A DNA stretch of 64,000 nucleotides from Strigops habroptila (GCF_004027225.2 NC_044302.2:76199253-76263252), one strand, 5' to 3'; positions 13,016-25,151 are shown, numbered from the stretch's first letter. The notes: generated from the letters alone by a model not told the origin. Made by a program: numbers and translations.

Positions 13016-14161
13016 CTGACCAGGAAGACCAAGTGGATGAGGCCCCCTATAGACAGACAGGAGTGACCTCATGTTCACAAGCCCTGGTCCTCATGGGAGA
13101 CTTCAGCCACCCCGATATCTGTTGGAGGAACAATATAGGAGGGCATAAGTAATCCAGGAGGGGCCTGGAGTATGTTGGTGATAACTTTGTTCTCCAAGTA
13201 ATAGAGGAACCAGTGAGGGCAGGTGCTATGCTGGATCATGTTCTCACCAAGGAGAGGCTGCTGAGGAATGTGCTCCCTCAGCAAGCTTGCCTATGACGCC
13301 AAGCTGTGTGGTGCAGTCGACACGCTGAAGGGAAAGGGTGGGATCCAGAGGGACTTTGACAGGCTTGAGATGTGGGCCAATGCAAACCTCATGAAGTTCA
13401 ACAAACCCAAGCGCAAGGTCCTGCACCTGGTCAGGATAATCCCAAGCACAACTACAGCCTAGGGGGAGACTGGATTGAGGGCAGCCCTGAGGAGAAGGAC
13501 TTCAGAATGTTGATTGACGAGAAGCTCAGCATGACCCAGCAATGCACGCAGACAGCCAACGTATACTGGGCTGCAGCAAAAGAAATGTGACCAGCGGGTC
13601 GAGGGAGGCTATCCTGCCCCTCTACTCTGCTCTCAGGAGACACCCACCTACAGTACTGCATCCAGCTCTGTGGCTTCCAACACAACAGGAATGTGGACCT
13701 GCTCAAGTAAGTCCAGAGGAGGGCTATGAAGATGCTCCAAAGACTGGAGCACCTCCCCTATGGAGACAGGCTGAATTACACTTGCGCAGCCTGGAGAAAA
13801 GAAGGCTTTGGGAAGACCTTAGAGCAGCCTTCCAGTATGTAAAGGGGGCCTACAAGAAATCTGGAGAGGGACATTTTATAAGGGCATGTAGGGATAGGAC
13901 AAGGGAGAATGGCTTTACACTGAAAGAGGGTAGGTTTAGTTTAGAGATTAAGAAGAAACTCTTTACTGTGAGGCTGGTGAGACACTCAAAGTGGTTGCCC
14001 AGAGAAGTTGTGGCTGTCCCATCTCTGGCAGTGTTCAAGGCCAGGTTGGATGGGGCTTTGAGCAATCTGGTCTAGTTGAAGGTGTCCCTGCCCATGGCAG
14101 GGGGGTTGGAACTAGATGATCTTTAAAGTGCCTTCCAACCCAAACTATTTTATGATTCTAC
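13016..14161 (+). mobile_element. CR1 copy with internal deletion (endonuclease joined to RT C-terminus)
   Basis: The left part (about 13016-13265) translates to the C-terminal half of the CR1 apurinic-type endonuclease, with the motif MGDFSHPDICW near 13094-13126. CR1 normally has GDFNHPD there. At about 13265 the homology jumps to just before reverse transcriptase motif C, here LAYDAKL instead of FADDTKL. It then continues through the C-terminal ORF2 region to the 3'UTR, which has the 'gggggttggaactagatgatc' block and a decayed ATTTTATGATTCT end. Most of the polymerase domain is missing, so the copy is dead. Confidence 0.9.
13542..14075 (+). pseudogene. CR1 ORF2 C-terminal remnant
   Basis: This open stretch of 177 codons lies in the CR1 copy and encodes only the conserved C-terminal tail, including the LEKRRL and FKARLDGAL stretches. 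Frameshifts separate it from the upstream pieces, and the start codon is incidental. It has no catalytic residues. Confidence 0.75.
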
Positions 14162-17100
14162 AATATTACAATACATTATTTTTATTTGACTTTAGGATTA
14201 GTTGTTCTTCCAGTATTTGCAGTCTGGTATGGTGTTAGAGGTGAGTGAATTTTCACATTTCCATCAAATCTTTTTAAAGCTGAATTAAGTGCTACAAGTT
14301 TTTGTATTTGCTTCTGCAAGGGCTAGAGCAAGTGAGCTTGCTGCCTGAAATGTTCACAGACGCAGCAAATATTAAATAAATATTAGAAATTACTGGCAAA
14401 AAGTAAATTCTGATTGTATGAACTAAAATAACCTTCATAGAAGCATGAGCCTGAGTACCTCCAGATCAGAAAGGAAGCAGAAAGTGGTCAACTCTATGTA
14501 CTTTGCTTTGCATTTTAAATATCAGCAATGAAAAAACATTCCTAAAAGATTCCAAGGAAAACAAGATACATAGAACATTAACAAATTATGTATAATTAAA
14601 CCCTACACAGTTATAGTTAGATCAAAACATAAAATTCTGTACCTGTCACCTCATTTGTTCTGTATTCCTTTAAATTATATTTGCCTAATCTTTTCTTCTT
14701 TCCTTCGTGGCATGAAGTATGGTTTAATCGTAGGATAGTGAAACCCTCCAGTAGCTTGTGTGGAGGGCATGGAGTCTTAGTCAGTATTGGTGTTAAATCC
14801 ATACACATATTTTGCTAATGAGACAGATATGACTGATCCTGCTCTGTGGCAGGCAAGATCAGATGTCTTCTTTCGGTTGCTTCCAGACCTGTTTTTCCAG
14901 GATTCCAAAGTACTTCTCCAGTAAGCAACTCATCAGTGTTATCTCTGTGGAAGATCTTTATTTGCATGTAGTAACTTTGGCTAATTGAATAAATAAATAG
15001 CATTAATAGATTGCAAAAAATGCAGCTTTTAGATTCAGAAAATCTGCTTTATTGAAAAATATACATTTTTTTCGTAAGTAGTTCATCATGGGCAAACTTG
15101 ACTGCTGTCTTCTGAGAAACAGGATTCAATTTATACCAATCTTATTGAGAACAAAATACTATGTGATGAAAATTTATCCTTGTAATGTTCGTCAGTGTAC
15201 AGTAATTGTATCAAATAGAGTACAAATAAAATACCAGTGCATGTGGGATGTGCGAGAACATGATGTTTATTTCATTCTCAGTCTGCTTTAGCAGTTCTTT
15301 CTGTTAAGAAAATGAGAAGAGTGAGACCTTGCTTGCCTCTGTATTTAAGCTCATACTAAGGAAGGACATTATGTTGGTGTCTTTCTGCTGTTCAGTGCTA
15401 GCCTTGAAATTAGGATACTTACCAAAGTTCCCAGTAAAGCTACTTCCGTTTCTAAGTATGTAGGTCAAGGTCTTAGAAATGTTGAATGATTTGGTGTTGT
15501 CAATATTTTAAAATTCAGCACTTTCTGAACACTAGGCCCTCTCTGTGGTATTTCAGTACACCAATATTTATATTCAATACATAGTGATTCTTTTTTGAAT
15601 GCCTTTACAATTAATAAAGATGTTTTATGACTGGACAGAAAGTATATGGTTGTATATAGTCATGTAAACATAAGCAGATTACATGTAGTAAGGATTGAGG
15701 AAACACACCTGTTACACGTGTGCTCAGTGCTTCCAAAGGCTAATTTTCATAGGTTGAGGAACACTATATTGATAAGCTGGGAAAGTTAAGACAGAAATAT
15801 GCCAGTTTGCTGCTAAGATAATTGAAAATATGATCTGTATTTTAATCTTCATAGCATTGTTATTATACAGACATGCTGGAAATTATATATTGACATTTAA
15901 AATATATGGCATTATTTTTAAGTCCATTATGCTGTTTATAAATTGATGCTATTTAAAACTCTTCTAAAGAGTTCAAGTTCAAGAAGTTCAAGTAGGGCAA
16001 GGTTAGTTAAGTCATTTCTGATTTTCAATAGTGTAGTCTTACTGCTTACTTTGTAGATATCCTTTGGTGTCTCGAAAACCACAGTGCTACATCTTAGCCA
16101 TTTTTATATTTTTTTTCCAACAGTGTGACTATATTTTGGGACTCAAATCCTTCAAGTCAACATGGCACATTAGATAGATGAGTTTCTACAGGGCAATGAG
16201 TTTAAAACTTGATGAAGTGTGAAAGCGTTTTGATACAAAAAACACTATGCAAAATATGGATATTGGTCATGGAAGGAACACTATAATGTTAAAGAGGAGT
16301 ATATTAGTATATATTAATTTAATTTCAGTGTCATTTCAGATATCTGTTAGTTTCTTAGACTGACCAGCCTAATACGTTTTTCACTTCTTCAGAGAACAAA
16401 ATAAAAATCCTTTAGGATCAGCTAAATAAATTATGAACAGCTATTATGCTTGTAATTAGAGTCATGTTACCCAAGACCTGACTGGTCCCTAATGAACACA
16501 GCTGTTTTGACCTAATCAGCTGGTGACACAACAATATTTTAACCACAGTCAAACAAAATGGAAACACCATACACCCTGGCCATCCAATGATGCTTATGCT
16601 GTGTGAGTAATATTGTGTGGATAATCTCACAACTGATATTTTAATATAGCATGTGCCTCATCGTAGACAAACTTGCTGGTTTATGGTCGAATTAAATTTG
16701 CTTTCTATCGTGTTTTTTTAACAGAATCACAAATATTCTGTTATCCAGACTGAAATAGATTTGACTTACAATATTTTCTATTCATATAGGTATTTGTCTG
16801 CCCATTCTTCTTTAGAGCACTTATTCTATATCCACAAACTGCAGCTCTGCTTTAAGGATTTTACTAAACTGCTTTTCTTACAATGGATTTTTTCTACAGC
16901 TGTGTAAAATCTTTGTTATTCCATTCAGCAGTTAAACCAATTAATGTGGCATTAACGTTTGTTTTAAAAGTACCTGTGAATAGCTATTAAAACCTACTAG
17001 AATTAGAAAAAATCTGTTCATTATGCCAGCAAAAGCGTAAATTGGGCGCTGGGTTCATTACTCTGCTGTAAAGTGTACGTGATCTTAAAAAAAGAGCACA

Positions 17101-19125
17101 AGTAAGAATGATCTATGAGTGATCTACATTTGGCTTTAATTTTTTTCCCAAATCCTTTGTGGTACTGTTTGTTGATAAATGCAAGATATACGAGAAAGGC
17201 AGTCTTCAGAATTACATAACAACAAATATCAAAGCTGACAATACTATAAAAAACAAGATTGAATTTTCCCTAGGTATGTGTATCGTATGAGTGAGAACAG
17301 TGGCCCTTCATAATCCATCAAACATTATCATGGTGCTGTATCATTAGCACTCTGTGCCAAATGAATGTAGTAGTTATGTCCAAGCTTAGTAGAGCTTATT
17401 AGGGCTGTGCAAAGCAATCTGAGTTTGGCCTCAAATCTCTCTCTATACAGCCCGTTCTTTATGGTATTTGGATGTCTCAGTTATTACTGTACCTACAGTT
17501 CCTTAACCTGCTCAAGTAAGGAAGTGCTATAGGCTCCATTTTGGAGATAAGCAGAAGGTCAAGCAGGTGAAGACTTATATGTCAGGTGTCACAGAGAAAT
17601 TCATGGGCGGGATAATTTGTAATGTGCGTCTGTAACTGGATGACAGGCTTCAGTTCTGTAATCAAGTGTCCTGCAGCCTACCCTGCCCAGGTGACATCAG
17701 GACCTCCTTTTTCTTGTGCAGAAATACTGCTCAAAGAGATGTTATGCCACTCTTGGTATTTGGGATTCTCAGGGGCTTGAGTGTATCCTTTCCATTAACC
17801 TGCAATGGTCAGTTTAAGGGCTGCTAATATAAAAATATGAGTTAGTGGAAAGAAGTCTCTCTTGACTGTCATAATCATTGCCCATATGACAGGCAGTAAG
17901 CAGCAAAAAGACAGCTACCATCAAGGTTGGGGAAACACAATATAAAAAGGCATCTAGAACAGCAGAGATTAAAACAGTTTACACAGATGAAACTTCAGTG
18001 ACAGCTATCTATGAAACTGGATGTGTCAAAACCAGTTTTCCAAGTGGAAGTCCAGCTGTGATTTTTTCTAAATTTTTCAAGACAAGCTTTTAAAAAAAAA
18101 CGTAGTCCAGAAAGCATGCCCAATGCTTTTTGTTATGAAAAAGATATTTCATGGCTGTTTCCAAGTCTTACTCTTTGGCCTCTTCTCTTTGGATTCAACT
18201 TTACTCCGAAAAGTGCAGAAAAAGTGCATCAAAAATCAGATTTTTAATAGGAGAGATTCTTTTAAATATGCTTATTCATTTTAATAGGAGAGATTCTTTT
18301 AAATATGCTTATTCACTTTAATTACATGTATTTCTGTCTGTTAAGCATTTGAATTCTATAGTATCATGAAAGCCATTAGTGATCCTTTTTCCTCGTTTTG
18401 TTTCTCCTCTCCAATTTCTAAATAGGGTATGTTTAGAAAAAAGCTCACTTTTTGAAAACAAACAGTTGGGCTATTTTCGTCAGTATTGAGCTAATGTTGT
18501 ACTTACAATTATATCATTCCCACTACTTTACAATGCCTTACTAATTACACTTAAAGTATAGCTTTTCCCTTTTGTGTTGGTATATTGATTGTTTCTTCAC
18601 AACTAACTCCCCACTTTTCTGCCAGTACTGCCAGCTACTCCTTTAAACTTTAGCTATACAAAGAACTCATATTTTCTGTGAAATGTCAAGAAATGCAATT
18701 AACTTTTCTTTGACCTTTTCTCTGCCTTAAGTATACTGCTTTGGCTTCTGTGTATAACAAAGGGTTTTCTTTCACATTGTACAAACAAACCGAAATACTG
18801 AGAATAAGCCTGAACACAAATAAGATACATGTCAGCTTATGGGCTGATGTGTGTGTACGTTTGTATGCGCAGTATTTATAAATATGTATTTGTATGCATG
18901 TATACAATAATGAACAGAAAGATGATATATATTGCATACATAAAAACTGCGAGTATATTAATAGTATCTGTTATTAGCAGGAAGACTGCTTTAGAAATTT
19001 GTCCCCAAACGCTCCGTGTCTGTTACTGTGCAAATCTTTTTCCAGTCAAACCACGTATCCTAAACCAAGAAAGTAGATGACAAGTAAGCTTTACATTACA
19101 AATGTAAGGGTATGCATAGTGTGCA
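14162..19125. other. Intergenic sequence, one tandem duplication
   Basis: AT-rich non-coding DNA. Apart from the exact 37-bp duplication at 18242-18315 I see no gene, RNA or mobile element. Confidence 0.55.
18242..18315 (+). repeat. Exact 37-bp tandem duplication
   Basis: Two head-to-tail copies of a 37-base unit (18242-18278 and 18279-18315) beginning TTTTAATAGGAGAG. All 37 positions are identical, so the duplication is recent or an assembly artefact. Confidence 0.95.
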
Positions 19126-19797
19126 GTAGGTCAGCAGGAACCCCACTTTCCTGCTAGGGGGCAGAATTAGGTGCCAGGGACCAGAATACACCCTCCCCTC
19201 TGGGGAAGTTGGCTGTTTGGCATCCGGGCCAGCACTGGCAGTGCAGCTGCCCAACCTTGCACCAAGGAAGCTGCCGTGGAAGAAGCAGCTTCGTCGAGGT
19301 GAGTAGCTCTGGGGAGGCGCCTTCAGCACCAGAGCGTGAGGAAAACACAGCGTCTAGGAGCCTCGATCCTGAACGGCCAGAGCCACCAAGAGACCCTCAC
19401 AGCCACCTCACGTCTTCCCCAAGAGCCAGCAGTGCGGCTCACGCAGCAACGGACTCATAGAGGGCGGTGCCAGGAGGGACGGCACCGCCCCGAGCGGGTA
19501 AACACCGCCCGGGGAGTGCAGCAGCGGGGCACGGCCTGGCAGTTTGCGCTGGCAGGGCCCAGTATCCCGGCAAGCTTCAGAGGTGCGCTCAGGCGGCGGT
19601 CATCGAGGCAGTGCTACAGGGTGGCATCCTCTCGGCATAAAGCAAAGAAAACTAGGTTTTCTTTGAAAAATGAGTCCTCTCTGCTGGTCGGGAAGGACAG
19701 GGCAACCCAGCAACCCAGACAGAGGGCCCTCATAAACACGTAGCTGTCCAGGCGTCTGGCTGTAGTAAGTGCCGGAGCCTGTCGGTGATGTTAGATG

Positions 19798-20256
19798 GTA
19801 GCTGTGTGAGGTGTCAGCAGGTTGATGATTTGCTCTGCATGGTGACAGCTACGGGGAGAGGTGGAATGGCTAAGGAACATAAGGGAATCTGAGGAGGAGA
19901 TTGACCGGTGGACCCACACTCCACCATCACTGGGAGAAGCAAGCCAGCCACCTGAAACAATAGAACTTAAGGATCCCCCACCTTCTTGCCATCAGGCAGA
20001 TGGAACGGACCTAGAAGGCAAAGGAGGTTGGAAACAGGTTACTCCTCAGAGTAGACAGCGTATTACTCCCCAGCTCACATCACCTTCGCAAGTACCCTGT
20101 TACAATAGATTGGAGGCTCTGGTACTTCAGGATCAGGAAAGTGAGGAAGATGATAATAAGGGATCATCCAGGTTAGAAGAGTTCCCACAGAAGCGTCAGA
20201 GAACACCTCGTATTACGACGAGCTCTACTAGAAAAAAGAACGATTGTGGTTGGTGA
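19798..20256 (+). pseudogene. CR1 ORF1 N-terminal part, frameshifted
   Basis: Near 19800-19840 one frame reads SCVRCQQVDDLLCMV, the cysteine-containing start of CR1 ORF1. A shift then leads into a 131-codon open stretch (19861-20256), rich in Q, E, S and P, that resembles the linker between the N-terminal and esterase-like parts of ORF1. It ends with a basic KKR/RKK-rich piece. ORF1 proteins of CR1 elements are thought to bind RNA and act in the retrotransposition complex. This copy cannot make one because of the shifts. Confidence 0.7.
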
Positions 20257-20640
20257 CTCCACCCTAAAGGGAACAGAGGGCCCTATATGCCAGCTCACAC
20301 GGCAGTCTGCCACCTCCTTGGGGCCAGGGTAAGGGATGTCACCAGAAAACTCACTTGTCTGGTATGGCCCTGTGACTATGATCCTTTATTAGTCTTCCAG
20401 GTGGGCAATGAGGAAATCTCTTCAAGAAGCCTGAGGGGACTCAAGAAGGACTTTAGGGCTTTGGGGCAACTGGTTCAGGCTTGGGAGCCCAAGTAGTGTT
20501 GTCATCCTTCCTGCCAGTCACAATGACAATGGTTACATCAGAAAAATGTCACTAGTTAATTCCTGGCTCTGTGACTGGTGTCAGCGCCAGAATTTCGGTT
20601 TTTTTGACCATGGATCAGTCTACATGGCACTGGGCCTGCT
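20230..20640 (+). pseudogene. CR1 ORF1 esterase-like (SGNH) domain remnant
   Basis: Around 20240-20262 the + strand encodes IVVGDSTLKGTEGPI, the block with the GDS motif that starts the SGNH-hydrolase-like domain of CR1 ORF1. The open piece at 20287-20496 continues with GARVRDVTRKL and VFQVGNEEI. A further piece from about 20546 has WLCDWCQRQNFGFFDHG. In intact elements the domain ends with a D-x-x-H pair. Here that part has decayed (GLLEVGGG instead of a DG-H stretch), so the catalytic site is incomplete. At least two frameshifts separate the pieces. Confidence 0.75.
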
Positions 20641-20956
20641 GGAGGTAGGTGGGGGTCCCAAGGAGGAAAAGGATCCTAGCCCAGGAACTAGCAGGGCTTA
20701 TAGAGAGGGCTTTAAACTAGGTTTGAAGGGGGAAGGGGATAACACCAGATTCGCTAGACATGAGCCATGGGGTAGCATGCCGCTGTTAGAGTCCAGATCC
20801 ACAAGGCAATTTAAATGCATTTATGCCAATGTCCGCAGTCTGGGCAACAGGAGGAGCTGGAAGCCGTTGTGCAGCAAGGGAAATTACGACATAACCACCA
20901 TCACAGAAATGTGGTGGAATGATTCATATGATTGGAGCGCTGCAATGGATGGCTAA
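20546..20956 (+). pseudogene. ORF1 end and ORF2 endonuclease start in one open frame
   Basis: A 136-codon open stretch begins with the end of the ORF1 esterase-like region (NSWLCDWCQRQNFGFF). It runs without a stop into the ORF2 endonuclease start: FKCIYANVRSLGN near codons 91-103 and ITEMWWNDSYDWSAAMDG at the end. The glutamate of ITEMWW corresponds to the catalytic Glu of apurinic-type endonucleases. In intact CR1 elements ORF1 and ORF2 are separate, so the joined frame probably arose from mutations removing stops. Confidence 0.7.
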
Positions 20957-21079
20957 AGGCTCTTCAGAAGGGATAGGCAAGGAAAAAGAGGTGGTGGGGC
21001 TGCATTGTGTGTCAGGGAGTGCATTGACTGCCTTGAACTCAATATTGTGAGTGAGAAGGCTGAATGTTTGTGGGTGAAG

Positions 21080-21982
21080 ATCTTCACTGATGATCTGGAT
21101 GAGGGGATTGAGCGCACACTCAGTAAATTTGCAGATGACACCAAGCTGGGCAGGAGTCTTGATCAGCCGAAGAATAGGAAGGCTCTGCAGGCTGGATCGA
21201 TGGGCTGTGGTCAGTGGTATGAGGTTCAACAAAGCAAAGTGCTGGGTCCTGCACTCGGGCCACAACAACCTCATGCAATGCTCCAGGCTTGGGGAAGAGT
21301 GGCTGGAAAGCTGCTCATGGAAAAGGACCTGGGGGTGCTGATTGACAGGAGCTGAACATGAGTCAGCTTGTGTTCAGCCAAGAAGGCCAAGAAGGCCAAT
21401 GGCGTCCTGACCTGTATCAGAAATAGCGTGGCCAGCAGGGCCAGGGCAGTGATCATCCCCCTGTACTGGGCACTGGTGAGGCTGCACCTCGAATATTGTG
21501 TGCAGTTCTTGGCCCCTCACTACAAGACAGAAATTGAGGTGCTGAAGCAGGTCCAGAGAAGGGCAAAGAAGTTGGTGAAGGGTCTGGAGCCCAAGTGTGA
21601 TGAGGAATGGCTGAGGGAACTGGGGTGGTTTAGTCTGGAGAAAAGAAGGCTCAGGGGAGACGTTATTGCTCTCTACAGCTACCTGAAAGGAGGTTGTAGT
21701 GAGGGGGTGGCTGGTCTCTTCTTCCAGGTAACAAGTGATAGGGCAAGAGGAAATGGCCTCAAGCTGCACGAGAGGATGTTTAGATTGGATATTAGGAAAA
21801 AATCTTTCACAGAGAGGGTGATCAGGCATTGGAACAGACTGCCCAGGGAAGCGGTGGAATCACTGTCCCTGGAAGTGTTCAGAAAATGTATAGATACAGT
21901 GATACAGTTTAGTGGGGGTCTTGGCAGTCCTGGGGTAATGGTTGGACTTGATGATTTTAAAGGTCTTTTCCAACTTAGGTGA
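21080..21982 (+). pseudogene. CR1 ORF2 reverse transcriptase C-terminal remnant
   Basis: The frame from about 21080 contains the RT motif C (FADDTKLG). After a frameshift near 21350 an open stretch of 204 codons (21368-21982) carries the conserved C-terminal region: [26 protein letters not shown]. The thumb and tail are intact, but motifs A and B are deleted, so the copy could not polymerise. Confidence 0.85.
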
Positions 21983-22010
21983 TTCTATGAATCTATTCTA
22001 TGATTCTGTG

Positions 22011-22590
22011 AAGTGAAAGCCTGTCCCCCTTCAGTTGGAAACTGCTCTTAAGCCCAGGCCCTTGCCCTCAGCCTTCACTGTAGCTAACCTGCCCATGCCT
22101 GGCAATGTGCCCTCCTGACTCCAGCCCTGACCTCCTGACCTGCCTTCATCCCAAACTTGCCTTATCTCTGTGGATTTGTCTGGCTGTCACTGGACTGCTG
22201 GTGGTCTTGTTTGCTGTCTCCAGACCTGATCCCGTCACTGACTTGCTGACTCAACTTCTTGGCTTGACCTTGGACCTGCGCTACACCTGTGGACTTGTCT
22301 GAGGATCAAGGTTCTAAGCAGAACCTTGTTAGTGTCACTGGACCTGTCCTGCTTGCCTTGTTAGGTTTTTGTGAGCCTGTGCTTCTTGTCACTGCCCCTG
22401 CGTGCCTTACTCTCATGTTTAGCTCACAGTTTCCCTTGTTGAGCAGCCTGCTTCCGCTACTCCCTGACATTAGGCATATCATATATATTCTTTTAAATCC
22501 AGACCTAATCACAGACATAATTTGCCCTCATTTAGATTTCTGGTTGCTCAACTTGGTGCAGATTCCTAGAAGCATTTCAAGTTGAGCAAA
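22011..22590. other. GC-richer block rich in CTGAC/CCTGACC words, unclassified
   Basis: Directly after the CR1 3' end comes about 300-550 bases with many repeats of the words CCTGAC, GACTTG, GACCT and CTGGAC. This resembles the style of old retroviral LTRs in birds and reptiles, but I cannot name a family. Two frames of 65 and 98 codons on the + strand are hydrophobic only because of this base bias. No target-site duplication is visible. Confidence 0.35.
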
Positions 22591-25151
22591 CATGGGAAAT
22601 CACATTTAGATGAAATTCTAGCACTTAATGTACCTGAAGCTCCTTATGTACTTAAACTTTTACAATAAATTCATGGCAGGGCATAAATCAGGTAGCTAGA
22701 GGCAGAAGTTATCAGATTTACACCCATTTTGAAAAGTACAAAAGATGTAGGTGAACATCATTTTACCTACCAGTGACTTCATCCTGAGAAGGTTCAGCAA
22801 TCCCCATTTTCTTACAGTGGTTGTCTGTACATACTTGGGCAACAAGTTCTTGATTGTACTCTTATCCATCACATGTCTGCCAGCATACTCAATGTTTGTC
22901 AAAAGTTTCTCCTAGAATTAGAGAATTTCAGAAAGAAGCATAGAGGTGCTATTTTTGGTGTCTTGGGAAACAACATTTGGCATTGACCAAATTCTGGTAT
23001 TTTTTTACCTCTCCCTTCTCTAATATCATCCCATTTCTGGATGTGTTGTTGGAACAAAACAACCATTTGGATGATTGCCTCTGTTGGCTTTCTGGAAGAA
23101 ATGGTTGACTTTGAAGTTTATAAGAATGAAATCAGTAGGGAGGACATTACATGTAGAAAATACATACGATGATAAGTAGATGGAGCTGGAGTAACTGAGG
23201 CAGCTGGGAGAATACTTTGTATGGTGTTGCTCCTAGCAACAAAATTCTCAATTTGGACATACATATTCAGAAAAATATTAGATGAAGAAAACTAAATTCT
23301 CTCTTCCTGTCATGTCCTTCCTTATGTACTATTATATTTTATGTATGTGATCTAAGGCAAAAACGAAGTTAGCTCGGTGATTTGTAAGTTGGTAAGTAGG
23401 AGATAAGATCAACTGCAGCTGCGTATTTCTGTAAAAACAGTGATTAATTTAAATCAAGTCATTCAATTGTTTATGAAATAGCAGAAGTCAGAAAAAAATA
23501 TATATTATTTTGCATTAGCATTTTGATGTTCTTTTTATAAGTAGAGACCAATGTAGATTTCTAATGCTCCATTATAACTTCATCAGTTTTGATTATAAAA
23601 GCTGTGTCACCATAAAAGTAAAATAAATTTTGGTGGGCTTTTCATACAAGTTTTCTCATTTTGGGAACTAACATTCTTAACGTTAAAAATAATATCAGAG
23701 AAAAACTAATTGAAGAGCTGCAAAAGACGGTTGGAAGAATTATCCAAGGCAAAAGTTAAATAAATAATACTGCCCAGAAATAGAAAAATCTGAATACATT
23801 TCTTGCTAACATTATGATAAATTTAATTATCTGCTATTGAAAAAGACTTACTAAGCATGTTTAGATTAGTTTTGCAAGTTATTTGACCGGGCATAGTTTT
23901 ATAATTTAGATGCAGACATCATTTAGGGAGCAAGAGTGAAAAATAAACATCCTTCAGAAACTCCTGTGTTAGTGAGTTGTTAGTCATATGACTATTTACT
24001 TAGAAGCCCCTCTTATGTGAACTGATCATTGGGAGAAACAGTGTGTTTCAAGTTCAGCTTTCAAAGATTTCATTATAATTGTGGGCTTGTGAATGTTTCA
24101 AATGAATCACCAAAATGGTGTCTCTATGTGTGGGTGTTTGATATAGCTGATTCAGATAATTCTAGGATGAAGGGTGGGGGAGAGGCGGGGAAAGACAGAA
24201 TTCAGACTTACCCTTTCTCCAGCTGTGGCAACATTTGCATCATATCGGAGGATTTCTGAATGTTTTGGATTTACGTTGATGAGTCCTCCTTGTTCTTTGA
24301 ATCAGAAGTAGCTTGATGGATGCACTCTACAGGAACTCCTAATTTTACTCTGTTTTTAAAATGTTTAATAAGATTATATTTGCAATGAGACAGTCTCTTG
24401 GAACATGTTATTTACACATAGCCATGAGTACTCTTTAGCAGATTTGCAGCTCAATTCTACTCCTGCCAAAATGCAAAATCTCTGTTAGTTTAAGTGACAT
24501 CAAAATTTGGCTCCCGATCCTTAAATACAAAGCATCTCTAGGGTTGTTCTCCATTACACACTCATAGCCTGTACATAACTCACTGCAAACTGATGTGCCC
24601 TTCTCCTGGCATGTTGTAAAGTAGTTGGATCTGGGGTTCATGACTGCACATAGGATATTTGCAAACTGGATATTACTTACAAAGCAAGGAGGATAGCATG
24701 AAACCTCCTACTAGGAAGGATGAAAATAGGATGTGATCACCCTTATTTACAGTTTCACTGTAATTTCAGCTTTTGCTTATATGCTTGAACATTCAGTGCT
24801 AATTTGACCTCTAGAATTGATGTATAAATTGCACTACTGTGTACATTGTTTACTGTATTTTCCAGCAGCATGTGGAAACCAGTCACCTCAGAATGTCATT
24901 TTCTGGGTGTTGCACAGGAATATAAAAAAATAGCAATTCTAAGACTGGGATTTTGTATCTTGCTGCAGAATTTAGTGCTTATTTTCACCCATTTGTTTCA
25001 GACCTGTGTTTTTACTTCCCTTTGTACTAAGAAAAGAATGATTCAGTTCTATAAATGCTCTTAGTTGCAACATAGAGTTAAAAGCCTGTTTCATGGATTC
25101 AGTTTACTCTTATGGATGGAAATCCTAAGCCAAATCTTATGTTCTTTCATG

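Larger units (their letters stand above)
19126..22010 (+). mobile_element. Long CR1 copy with 5' region, ORF1 remnants and internal ORF2 deletion
   Basis: The most complete CR1 in the window. A GC-rich 5' region (about 19126-19700) stands out from the AT-rich surroundings and probably holds the element's promoter. ORF1 pieces follow from about 19740 to 20650, including the cysteine-rich CVRCQQVDDLL stretch near 19800-19840. The ORF2 endonuclease start lies at about 20800-20960. At about 21075 the sequence jumps to the region just before RT motif C (FADDTKLG, intact) and runs on to the C-terminal region. The 3' end is 'gattctatgaatctattctatg' (shown in part) at 21981-22003. Complete CR1 elements are about 4.5 kb, so about 1.5-2 kb of ORF2 is missing. 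Stops and frameshifts break both ORFs. The 5' boundary is approximate. Confidence 0.88.

Noticed and set aside
19322-19342. TTCAGCACC followed by AGAGCG, similar to half of a REST/RE1 site
   Set aside because: Only the left half matches. The right half (GGACAGCGCC-type) is missing, and the site is in the GC-rich CR1 5' region far from SV2C.
19336-19743. 135-codon open frame in the GC-rich CR1 5' region
   Set aside because: It lies upstream of CR1 ORF1, has no domain, and reflects base composition.
22105-22585. Hydrophobic frames of 65 and 98 codons
   Set aside because: Their Leu-rich translation follows from repeated CTTG/CCTG words. They have no partner exons, conservation clue or signal of coding.
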